A DNA stretch of 64,000 nucleotides from Aegilops tauschii subsp. strangulata (Eukaryota; Streptophyta; Magnoliopsida; Poales; Poaceae), in NCBI RefSeq assembly GCF_002575655.3, contig NC_053036.3:158696627-158760626 (forward strand), given 5' to 3'. The notes beneath the pieces are model-generated. The model saw nothing but the letters and a program-made list of their open reading frames with translations, was not told the origin of the DNA and ran no database searches. A program made the translations under genes and the position numbers. Shown in pieces: positions 1-10,914 of this stretch; the stretch's first letter is position 1; each line of letters begins with the position of its first letter.

Positions 1-405
1 GGGCTAAAACCTACCCCTAGCCTCCTCCCTTAACCCCCCAGCCGCCGGCGCCTCGTTTTCCGCGCCTGCCCGTTGCCCCGCCGCCACTTGGCGCGTCACC
101 ATTGGGTGCGCCGCCGCCAGCCACCGCTCCCGCCCACTCAGGCGCGGCCACGTGCCCTCCCCAGCGCCCCACTTTGCCGCGGCCCTGGAGGCCCATCGCG
201 GGCCCGCCCGGGCCCGGGTCGCCGCCGCTGCAGCCCGCAGGCGCACCGCGCGCCCGAACCAGAGCCCCGAGCTCCCGTCCCCGCCTCCTCCTCCGCGCCC
301 GCTCGTCCGGCCGCCGGAGCGCGCCGTCGCCGGTGCCAACTCCGCCGCTAGGTCGCCCTGTCTCCTTCTCTCTCTTCTTCCTCTCCCTCTTGCCTCTGTC
401 TCTCT

Positions 406-461
<56 letters not shown>

Positions 462-3400
462 CAGGACCGCCGACCGCCGACCGCTCGCCGGAGTTCGTCT
501 CCGGCCGGACCGGGACCAGATCCGCCGCCTCATCGTACCAAACACACCGTCCCGCCCCGGATCTCCTCGTTCCACGTCGCCTCTGTCCCGGGTTGACTTT
601 CTGCGGGGTATAATTTTTCTCCAAGTCCTTAAACTTTGCACTCTGTTGGCCTGTTCATCGCATCATAACTCCATGTGTACTGCTCCGTTTTGTGCGTGTA
701 ATATGCCTAAATGTTCACTGAGAGATGCTCTACATTTCATTCTATTGTGCCATGTTGTTTTGAGATCATATTGATGCCCTAATCATCGTTGCAAGACTGC
801 TATGTGATGTTATCTGCTGTCTGTTAACAGAACTTGGTGATTTGTCTTTTTCGTTGCATTTTATGTGTGCATCTTATGAGTATGAGCTCTGCATGTGATT
901 TTATCTATGCGATGCTATCTTTACAGAGGTATATGCCATGTATTTTTTTGATCTCTGTGGTGACTAGGACAAGCATGCAAAGTAGCCTCCGTGATGTTGC
1001 TGATTTCTGTGACTTAGTGATTTCTGCCAAGTCTGAGTCTGTTATATTTTGTTGCCATGTAAACCTGCTGCTACAAGTCATTCTATGCATAATCTGGAGA
1101 TGCTCACTAAGGATGTTTTGTTATAAATGTTATGACTAATCCATCCGTGCCTTGTTTGCATTCATGATCTGCTGTAGCTTGTTGTTATCATGCTCTAAAG
1201 TTGCTAAATAATGTTGCTGTCGGCCTGATAACCTGAAGTTCATTATTGCCATGTGCTTTGCTAGTGATCCATGTACCCTATGACTATGATCTTGCCATGC
1301 TTAGCTTCATATGTATGCCATCTTCTTGTTGGTTACCTTGTCATGCCATGTACTGCTCTGTGGTGAGTGGTTCAAGCTCACCAACATGCCTACTTATCGT
1401 TGTTTCTGCCATGCCCTGTTATTTTCACCAAGTCTGAAACTGTTATGAAACTTGCTATGTTTACCTGGGTGCCATCATATCTTCTGTGCCTTTTTAGCTC
1501 ATGTTCACTAAGGGACATTTGTTATATGCTTTGAGTAGATTCATTCCATGCCTTTGTTTCCTATGATCTGTTCCTGTAGCATGTTTCTTGATAGCTCTAA
1601 ACATTGCAACCTGATGTTATTTCTGCCATGTCCAGTAATTCTGCTAAGTCTGTGAACCTGTTATTATTTACAATCTTGCCATGTCCTTTTGAGCATGTTA
1701 TAGTGATTTATGGAGATAGCTCAGTGTTCATGTTTTGTCATGCTTTACCTGTACATCATGTCCACGCCTTTTGTTATCATGTTGGAGTGCTGTAGCTTGT
1801 TGTTTTGATGCTTGCGAGATGCCTAGTTGCTGTTATGGTCAGTTTGTTGCTATGTCTTGTTTGGAGTGTATGTGTTGCACCGCTGCTCCGTTTTGAGCAT
1901 GCTCTATATCAAACTTGCTTAGACTTGCATGTAGTTTCATATTATCTTGTTGCATCCTTGTTTTGAGGTGTTTGCTTGATGTTTTAATGTATTTTGCATC
2001 AATGCCATGTTTGACTTGTTTTGCTCATATCTTCTAGGCCGTAGCTCCGAATCTAATGAACTTTATATGTAACTTGACTAGAATTTCGTGTAGATCATCA
2101 TGGTGCGCTTGAACTTGCTGTTTAACAACTTGAACATAAAGTTTGTTCAGTTCTGGACCAATTTCGAAATTTGCATATGAGGACTTATCGGAATTGTTAT
2201 ATATTGTTTCCGGCCTCATTTAAACTTGTTTTGATGTGTTGATCTTTTATGCATCATTTCTTGTCATGAGTAGCTTCATGTAGCCTTGTCATGCATCATT
2301 ATTGATTGAGCATCATGCCTTGTTCATGTGTGGTGTGTTTACTATGTTGTGTGCTTCTTCTCGATAGTTCCCATGTCGTTGCGATCGTGAGGATTCGTTC
2401 GTCTTCGTGGCTTCATCTTCTTCATGGACTCGTTCTTCTTCCTAGCGGGATTGCAGGCAAGATGACCGTTACCCTGGATCTCACTACTATCATTGCTATG
2501 CTAGTTGTTTTGTTCTATCGCTTTGCTGCGCTACCTATCACTTGCTCTTCAAGCCTCCCAAATTGCCATGAACCTCTAACCTTTGTCACCCTTCCTAGCA
2601 AACCGTTGTTTGGCTATGTTACCGCTTTGCTCAGCCCCTCTTATAGCGTTGCTAGTTGCATATGAAGATGAAGATTGCTCCATGTTGGATTATGTTTATG
2701 TTGGGATATCACAATATCTCTTATATTATTAATGCATCTATATACTTGGTAAAGGGTGGAAGGCTCGGCCTTATGCCTGGTGTTTTGTTCCACTCTTGCC
2801 GCCCTAGTTTCCGTCATACCGGTGTTATGTTCCTTGATTTTGCGTCCCTTACGCGGTTGGGTGATTTATGGGACCCCCTTGACAGTTCGCTTTGAATAAA
2901 ACTCTTCCAGCAAGGCCCAACCTTGGTTTTACATTTGCCTCACCTAGCCTTTTTTCCCTTGGGAGTCGCGCATCCCGAGGGTCATCTTTATTTTACCACC
3001 CGGGGCCAGCGCTTGTCTAAGTGCTGGTCCAAACCGAGCGATGTCCGGCGCCCCCTGGGCAACCAGGGTCTATGCCAACCCGACGTCTTGCTCATCCGGT
3101 GTGTCCTGAGAATGAGATACGTGCGACTCCTATCGGGATTGTCGACACATCGGGCAGCTTTGCTGGTTTTGTTTTACCATTGTCGAAATGTCTTGTAACC
3201 GGGATTCCGAGACTGATCGGGTCTTCCCGGGAGAAGGAATATCCTTCGTTGACCATGAGAGCTTATAATGGGCTAAGTTGGGACACCCCTGCAGGGTATT
3301 ATCTTTCGAAAGCCGTGCCCGCGGTTATGTGGCAGATGGGAATTTGTTAATATCTGGTTGTAGAGAACTTGACACTTGACCTTATTTAAAATGCATCAAC

Positions 3401-4055
3401 CGCGTGTGTAGCCATGATGGTCTCTTCTCGGCGGAGTCCGGGAAGTGAACACGGTTTCTGGGTTATGTTTGACGTAAGTAGGAGTTCAGGATCACTTCTT
3501 GATCATTGATAGTTTCACGTCCGTTCCTTTGCTTCTCTTCTCGCTCTTGTTCGCGTAAGTTAGCCACCATAATTGCTTAGCCGCTGCTGCAACCTCACCA
3601 CTTATCCTTTCCAAACCCTTTAAGCTTTGCTAGTCTTGATACCCATGGTAATGGGATTGATGAGTCCTCGTGGCTCACAGATTACTACAACACCAGTTGC
3701 AGGTACAGGTTTTGCGATGATCTTGACGCGAGAGCGATGTTACTTGTTTTGGAGTCCTTCTTCTGCTGCTTCTTCGCTCAGGGGATAGGTTCTAGGTCGG
3801 CAGCCTGGGCTAGCAGGGTGGATGTCGTTTGAGCTTCTGTTTGTGTTTCATCCGTAGTCGGATGTTGATCTTATGTATGATGTATTGAGGTATTGATGTA
3901 TTCTTGCGGCATTTGTATGCTTTGTATGTATCCCCATCTATTATGTAATGTTGATGTAATGATATCCACCTTGCAAAAGCGTCTTCAAGATGCGCTTCTA
4001 TCCTTGGTGGGACCTTCGAGTTCCTTTAGGATAGGGTCGCATCTTGGGCGTGACA
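1..4055. mobile_element. Right part of a very long LTR-like repeat (possibly Sukkula/LARD type)
   Basis: A GC-rich block (1-600) is followed by a T-rich stretch (600-2300) full of short ATGCCATG/CTTGTT phrases and then by mixed sequence with no credible long reading frame. The right edge is sharp: GGTCGCATCTTGGGCGTGACA ends at 4055, fitting the CA end of an LTR, and its reverse complement begins TGTCACGCCC, fitting the TG end. CTATG follows and would be the target duplication, but the left end lies outside the window so this cannot be checked. Length above 4 kb without coding capacity fits the long LTRs of Triticeae LARD elements; the Sukkula name is from memory and is not secure. Short reading frames inside are chance. 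Confidence 0.45.
411..458. repeat. (CT)24 microsatellite
   Basis: Uninterrupted CT dinucleotides preceded by a looser CT-rich tract from about 356. Likely length-polymorphic. It creates the false Arg/Glu and Ser/Leu repeats seen in any translation. Confidence 0.95.
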
Positions 4056-4690
4056 CTATGTAACTCTTGGCCTATTAACGGCCCGTGGTGAAACTGGCCC
4101 GTAATGAACAGTGTATCACTTTACACCCATTAACGGCCCGTGGTGAAACTGGCCCGTAATGAACAGTGTATCACTTTATACCCATTAACGACCCGTTATT
4201 CCGTTGGGCCGTTTCCAGCCCATGTTATCTTTCGGCCTTCTCAGAGCCCATTTATTCTTGGGCTCATTTCCAGCATTCGTTTACTTACGGCCCGTTACTG
4301 TCACTTTCTGCTTGTGGGCCAAATTCAGCCCGTGGTTACAGTCGGCCCATTTGTGGTCCGTTAATACGTTGGGCCATTTTCATAGCGTCATCACATACGA
4401 CCTATTAACGATGGCCCGTTATGGTCGGCCTATGAACGGACGATTCCAACTCTAGCCCGTTTACGGCCATAATACGGCCTGTTATTGGCCCATGTTTGGC
4501 CAATCGATCATACGGCCCGTATAAGGCCCATTGATGATACGGCCCGTAGAAGGCCCATTATTTCTACGGCCCGTAGAAGGCCCATTGTTTCTACGGCCCG
4601 TAGAAGGCCTACTGTTTCTACAGCCCGTAGAAGGCCCACTGTTTCTACGGCCCGTAGGAGGCCCAATGTCACTACAGTAAATATTAGCCC
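4056..4690. repeat. GGCCCGT-rich arrays (55-bp and 27-bp repeats)
   Basis: Two tandem arrays in one block. First, a 55-bp unit containing TAACGGCCCGTGGTGAAACT occurs twice and starts a third time (TAACG at 4076, 4131 and 4186). Second, a 27-bp unit of the form ACGGCCCGTAGAAGGCCCAT is repeated six times (about 4511-4672). Between them are loosely spaced GGCCC/GGGCC words in both orientations. Because 27 is a multiple of three, the array is open in several frames and gives a false nine-residue protein repeat. Such short motif arrays are typical of subterminal regions of plant DNA transposons, but no terminal inverted repeat was found, so the class is open. Confidence 0.7.
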
Positions 4691-4956
4691 ATGGTTATTG
4701 TGGCCTAGTTTTAAAAAATAGGTTATTGCAGCCACTAGCAAACCGCGGAAAAAGAACTGCACTGACTACAAGCAAACAAATAAACAAGACAACAAGGAAA
4801 TAAATAAGCAAGCAACTTATGCTAGGCTATCACGGCTATTACACATATTACATCCACTGGGCATCAAAGTTCGCCACCAGTGCAAATATAGGGAACAAAG
4901 CAGCATATAAATGCTGCAGCAAAACAAGTCCAGAAATGAAACCACTTCAGAAGAGT

Positions 4957-7900
4957 TCAAGAAACAATATACTGGGTACCCATAATGCTGGCAAGATGCT
5001 TAGCAAGCTTATTAACTTTCTCTTGTTTGGCGCTTAAATCCTCTAGCGCTTGCTGTTCCACAAGAAAGTACACATCTGAATTCTGCAGGGACTTCCTCAG
5101 TCCTCCGGCTTCTTGCCGCAGCACAGCTAACTGATGCCTTTCAGCTTGTAGCCGAGACTGAAGAAGCCGAAGTGATTCAGGCAGTGAGTTCGAAGAGCTT
5201 GTGCCAGCGGTACTGGCCAGTAACTCGAACACTACATCAACGCAGGACTGTGGGGTTTTCTCACTGTCTACAAGATCATTTTTATCACCTTTCTTGGAGA
5301 CCAATAGGGTTGTCTCACTATCTTGAACCTTATCTGCATTACTTTCTCTACCATTGCATAGTGGGGTGCTCTTCTCCAATATTCTGTTTGCATACTACAA
5401 GAGAAAGAAGCAGACACATCACAGGTTTAGCTTGTAGTATACGAAACTCATTTTGGTAAACCGGTTCAGTAGTAAGGTGGACAGGATAACAGCATGAAAC
5501 AAACATATATCTATGTACTATGGTCACTGTATTGTCCATATCATTCTAGTTTATGTTCCCTAATCAAGATAGAGACACAGTTCAACTCATATATTTTTAA
5601 GACACAACAGCATAGACAGAATATAAGTGTGAGAAACTACACAGCATTGGTAGCACTTGTAATGTGCATCACATGAGAACACAACTGCTTATACAACTTA
5701 AACTGAAATCAACATAGAGCAAGAAGTTAGAACAGCAATCCAGTTAAAGAAATAGGTTTAAAATATACCTATTGCGCCATTGGAGTTTCAATTGGATCCT
5801 TCAAATTCGAAAGTAGTTGGTATGAGTAAATACAGTGATGCAACAACGAAGGAGTATGGACCATAGCTACGGAATCTGACCTGAGAACAGTTGCTCTTCT
5901 GCTTTAAACATGGAGTTTGGGTTAGCTGTGGTGGTCTTCGTGCTTTGGGCACTGCAGTAGCTTTACAAACTGCTCGTGTGGGAGTACTCTGTGGTGGACA
6001 TGGTGCTTTGTCAACTATAAGTGGGTTACTATCCGCTGGGGTTGCGGTTAGATGGGTTGTAGCTGGTTCTCTGCCCAACGGTGTAAGTGTGCAATCTGGA
6101 AGAGTCTCGATTATGTGTGGTGGGGCTAGTTTGTGGGCCGGTACAACCATGGTTCTATCTGCATCGACGGGTAGCACTGTCTTTTGTGAAGAACGGGTTT
6201 TTGCTCCCTTAGATACTGCCATCACCCCCTCCAATTCAAATGGATGATAAACAAGAAAAGAAATTGAACGTACAGACATTGTATGATAGACAGATGTGGT
6301 AATTCACATATATGTTGTCTAACCAAACAGGACAGCATGACACAATTTCACATATATGATGCCTAACTAAACAGGATAGCATGACACAGTTTCAGATATA
6401 TGATGGATAACTTAACAGGATATAATGGCATAATTCAACATATGATGAGTACCTAAATAGGATGACATGACAAAACTATATGATGTCTTTCTTAAATAGG
6501 TTGGGATGAAATAATTCACATACATGTTGTCTAAGTATACAGGATGGCATGATATAATTGACATAATTGATTCATATACTAAGCAGCTGGCACTCGCATG
6601 TATGATCTCTAAACTAAGCAGATAGAATTCAATATTGTGCATATGGTGTCTAAACTAAGCAATGCAAGACACCATATGCATCATATGAGAAATATAAACA
6701 TTGCAACATAGAGCATACACCTCAGGTGGGATATAGGACTGGTCATCTGTCTCTGAATCCTCCTCTGAGGAGCTCCCTGTAACCATCGAGATATATGCTT
6801 CAACAGGTACCATTGCCTGCTCTGAAGACCTTGTTTTCACTCCAGATTTTTCCATAATCGGCTCAAATGGCTGATACACATGAAGAGTAGTTCAATATAC
6901 ACAGATTCTCGACAAATGGAATACGTAATGAAAAAAAAGATGGCATGAGATAATTCACATATATGATGCCTGGCTCCATGGCGGTGCATAATTCACATAT
7001 ATGATAACTGGCTGAAAAACATGGCATTGCATAATTCACATATCTGATATAGAAAGCAAACAGGAGGCATTCACACAAAGCATGTCTAATCTAAGCAGAT
7101 GGCATGGCAATGCAAGACACCATATGCATGATATGAGCAATATAACCCAGCCAAGTTAGAGCATGCACCTCGGGGGGGGGGGGATACGACTGGTCATCTC
7201 TCTCTGAATCCTCCTCTGAGGAGCTATCTGTAACCAGCAAGAAATCTGCATCGATAGGTAGCACTGACTGCTCAGAAGACCTTGTTTTCACTCCAGATTT
7301 TCCCATGACCGACTCAAATGGCTGATGCACAGGAAGAGTAGATGAATGTATAACATTGTTGACAAATGGAATACATTATGGAAAAAATATGGCACAATAC
7401 AATTCACATATACGATGACTGGCTAAACAGGATGGCATTGCATGATTCACGTATATGATGCCTGGCTAAAGAAGATGGCATTGCATAATTCCCATATACT
7501 CCCTCCGTTCCTATATATTTGTCTTTTTAGAGATTTCAAATGGACTACCACATACGGATGTATATAGATATATTTTAGAGTGTAGATTCACTCATTTTGT
7601 TCCGTATGTAGTCACTTGTTGAAATCTCTAAAAAGACAAATATTTAGGAATGGTGGGAGTATGATATAGAAACCAAACAGGTGGCATTCACACAAAGCAA
7701 ATCTAAACTAAGCTGATGACATATAAGATGTATAATGTAAGAAATGCAAGGCGCCATGTGCATGATATGACCAACATTAGCATGCTAGGTTAGAGCAAAC
7801 ACCTCAGGTGGTAAACAGGTGTGGTCGGCTCCTTCTGAATCTCCATCTGAACAGTTATCTTCCTCTGGAATACAATCTGGAAATGCGGGAGGGGGGGGGG

Positions 7901-7999
7901 GCACTTCGCCCACCATGGAGCGGCGTCTGCATGACATTATATTCGCACGCAACAGTCTTCTCTTTTTCTCTACATCTTCAGTACGATTGTGTACAATAT
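4957..7999 (-). CDS. Multi-exon gene of unknown function with duplicated exons (3' part)
   Basis: I do not recognise the function. Five exons on the - strand can be traced by reading frame and GT/AG borders: 7999-7803, 7321-7169, 6870-6721, about 6243-5881 and 5394-4957 (stop). Donors read GAG|GT or CAG|GT. The exons at 7321 and 6870 are both phase 0, 153 and 150 bp, and encode near copies (QPFE..M.KSGVKTRSSEQ, an acidic SSSEEDSE stretch, then PPE); the exon at about 6243 repeats the same start (HPFE...KGAKTRSSQK) and continues into a Pro/Thr-rich tail. The last exon (about 145 residues) ends in a Leu/Gln/Glu-rich likely coiled coil (LQSRLQAERHQLAVLRQEAG). TAG|TATGC at 5395/5394 is chosen as last acceptor because it keeps phase with the previous exon. 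Low complexity, coiled coil and repetitive flanks recall accessory proteins of plant DNA transposons (TNPA-like), but this is inference. A MITE (7499-7659) lies in an intron. Confidence 0.5.
7499..7659. mobile_element. Stowaway MITE (Thalos-like)
   Basis: Starts CTCCCTCCGTTCC and ends in an imperfect inverted copy (GGAATGGTGGGAG), with TA on both sides as the target duplication. The long inverted arms (TTTGTC...AGAGATTTCAA / TTGAAATCTCTAAAAAGACAAAT) are clear. It lies in an intron of the - strand gene. Confidence 0.92.
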
Positions 8000-8334
8000 C
8001 TGACATGCATAATAAAAAATAGTTAGATTTTGTAAGGCCTAAGGGGTGCATGCAAAAATCAAGACTGATGGTAGCAAACGAGTGGATGGATCCAAAACTA
8101 ATGATAGCAGGTAGATTATAGCTTCAGTTTAAAAAGATAGACAATGGATCATCTATTGTTTGTTGCCCACCCAACATGAACCACATAGAAGACCCAGATG
8201 AACCAGATAGTAGACAGATACTATTCGTTGCTGGCTCGATATGAGACCCATGGGCAATTCAAAACTCAAGATTGAACAATAAAGTAGCAGGTAATAATAA
8301 CCGGTGTATAACGTAAGCAAGCACGAAAGACAGC

Positions 8335-9960
8335 GACCTCTCTTCCGAAACTGTGTAGTCCTCAGGTTCATGGTAATGCAGTTGGCGTGGCTGCCGGCAA
8401 CGGGGAAGATGATCTGAGGCGGCGAAAGGAAGTCTGCAGGGGGGATCTCTGCTGCAGTGAACGCTTCTGTCGATGGTGCACCTCAAGTGGGGTGGATGAC
8501 GGCACGACAGGAGCAGGACATAACACACAAAGTTTTCTTTGACGCCTATCTGAAAATGAAGTAAATCTGTAAGGGCTCCTTAGAATTGGAGGATTCTATA
8601 AACGCAGGGACAGGAAAAACACAGGAATAGGATAGGAATGCATGTGCAAAACAGAGCATTTGGAAACATAGGATTTCAGTCAACCTGGGTGTTTGGCTCA
8701 CATGAATGGGAAGAACAGAGGAATGGAGAAACAAAGTGATGCGACGAGTGTACAACCTCTTTGGCATAGCCTTGTGGACCTCAACATCATTGGGTTGGAC
8801 GTGGAGGATGGTGATGATGCTGGTGTGACTGTCGGAGGCGGGGAAGAAGATCCGAGGCCTCTGGAAACGGCGCCGAGGGTACTGCTCCGCTGTGATGGAC
8901 GGTTCCGTCGTTGGAGCAGCTCCGCTAAGGTGTACGGCGACGAGGCTGAAGCATGACAAGACAGTCAATGTTAATCTGAAGTGGGGCCCTAATATCATCT
9001 GCAATAGATGATGTAAAATACATTACCAAAAAGTGCTAGATGTAAAACGCATCAGCCGCGCCACGGCCGCTCCGACAGATGCTGTAAGTACTGTTCACTC
9101 TGAACTTAACTGAAGAAAATGAACTTCACAGTCGAAATTGAATTTTACTGTCGAAACTGATTGAATTAGTAACAGAGCATTGCAATAGATGTTTAGGGCA
9201 TTTGAGCACTAGTAGCAGAGAAGCAGTGATCTAAATCAGCAGACGCTCGAGCAGGGAACGCACTAGCAGAGAGCAAGTCGTGCAGTAGCACCGCGAGCGA
9301 GTGCTAAAGCAGCAACTCCTATAGCTGCCGGAGGTCGTGCAGCAGCAGCAGCAGCGCAAGCGAGAGCAAGAGCAGAGCAGCAGCATGAACGAAAGCAGGA
9401 GCAGTGCAGCAGCGCGACCGACAACAAGAACAGAGCCGCAGCGCGAGCGAGAGCCGGAGCAGCTGCAGCTAGTGCCGTTGTGGAAGTCGCCGCCGAGGAA
9501 GCAACGACATGGGGGAGAGACGCCGTGGATGATGTGGCCGGCGATGGCACCGTCGATGGAGACACGCCATGTCTGCTCGGTATCGAGCACCGGCAGCCCC
9601 GTGAGATCGAATAAAAGATAAAATGCAGCGGTGAGTGCAGAACCTCCTTGGTGGCGCCGAGTTGGCCTCGGCTTCATCGGAGGAATTGGTGAGGGTGTTG
9701 CGGTTCCGGTGGGGCAGGTCAAGACGGTGCTGTGGGGATTGAGGTGGCGCGATAGACGAGGCGAACGTCGGGGCAGCTCCTTGGAGGTGGAGGACGGGGC
9801 GGCTGATCCGGCGGGACGACGAGATCGACAATGGATCCTCATCCGGTGCAGTGGATGAGGGACGGCGAGCTGTTGCGGTGGACGACGTAGTCGGGGAAGA
9901 GTCTCCGGCTGGGCGGCGGTCGGGAGGCCGACGGAGGAGCGTGGGGTTTCGCGGGTTTTG
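8335..9960 (-). other. Probable 5' exons of the same unknown gene
   Basis: Three GC-rich - strand stretches look like diverged copies of one exon: about 9840-9645 (HLQGAAPTFASSIAPPQSP...), about 8949-8745 (HLSGAAPTTEPSITAEQYP...) and about 8510-8335 (HLRCTIDRS...EPEDYTVSEER, then donor GTCGCTG). The middle one follows a good acceptor (TTGTCATGCTTCAG at about 8950). All are Pro/Ser/Arg-rich. The start codon is not settled: the frame with the HLQGAAPT motif is open upstream to about 9900 without a clear ATG, while the longest open frame here (10007-9231) is in another phase and ends in Cys/Ser runs from a CAG/GCAG-rich stretch (9330-9480), so it is probably partly a shadow. The exon set needs cDNA evidence. 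Confidence 0.35.
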
Positions 9961-10914
9961 GCGGCCTCGGTGAACGAATGGGGGGGAGAAGGGGAAGGGG
10001 GAGCCAAGTTACCAGCGTACCCCCACCGGTTTTGACACCGCGACGTGGAGCTTCATTTTCGGCCGAGGGGTAGAAGGGGGATTTCGCGTGTCTGAGCTGC
10101 GGGAGCGATTTCGGATGAGGAGGGAGTTCTCGCGCGCGTCCAAATTTCAGGATAACAAGGCGCGGTTGAAGAAGCGGGAGTTTCAAAGCAGGTGAGACGA
10201 AAGATACTCGAGCTTGAAAATTTCGGGATAACAAGGTGCGGATTCCTTGTTCGGCAGAACAAACTTAACGTGTAAAAAAACAATTCATACAAGACACAAG
10301 AGAGTCATGTCCCCTTTTACTATATTGCTATAGATGCCATTGAAAAAACTACAAGAAAAATGTAAAAAAAATCGGGAGAACAAGATTACCCTGCACAGTA
10401 CCAAATCGATTCGCACTTCCCTCAACAACAACAAAAAACAAATCAATTCCCACCAAAGAAAGAGTAATGTCCCTTTTTATATGATTACATATGCCATGAT
10501 CTCGAATTTCAATTTTTGAATCCATGTTATGTTGAATTCGAATATATCGTTAGGTGACCTTGCGGTTTATAATTGATGTAGTCGTACATTTTGATCTTCC
10601 ATCATATATGAACATTTTACTCCACCATGTGAACATATATATTGTCGTCTACCATATGGACTAAATTTGAATCAATTTTCTTTATTTGAATATGATTGTT
10701 GTCAAGTTATACAATAATTTAAATATTATCTTGATAACAAAAAACATACATATAGCAGTAATCATATTTCACTATGAACCACATGTACCATACGCTCTCC
10801 AATTCAAATAGTTGTATCCATTTATGTTGAATTCAAATCATAGTACATTATTGGTCTAGGTAGCGAGATGTTTGGGATAATCTAAACCCTGTTTTCATAC
10901 GTATAATTTTTGGC
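9961..10914. other. Upstream region of the unknown gene, then A+T-rich DNA with no feature
   Basis: 9961-10250 is GC-rich and would be promoter or 5' leader of the - strand gene; it holds a loose direct repeat (TTTCAGGATAACAAGGCGCGG at 10145 and TTTCGGGATAACAAGGTGCGG at 10218). 10300-10914 is A+T-rich, without credible genes or terminal repeats. Confidence 0.5.

Noticed and set aside
4..624. Open frame of about 200 codons on the - strand (Arg/Glu runs)
   Set aside because: Driven by the CT microsatellite and GC-rich composition; lies in an LTR-like repeat.
4485..4762. Repetitive open frames (TARRRP / GLLRAVE)
   Set aside because: The 27-bp array is a multiple of three and opens frames on both strands; no other coding sign.
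8570..8720. MITE with AACACAGGAATAGGATAGGAAT text
   Set aside because: Resembles a Tourist/Harbinger-type fragment, but no paired ends or target duplication could be found.
9231..10007. 258-codon - strand frame as a single protein
   Set aside because: The 3' half is Cys/Ser/Leu runs from a CAG-rich tract, and the better-supported exon motif (HLQGAAPT) is in another frame.
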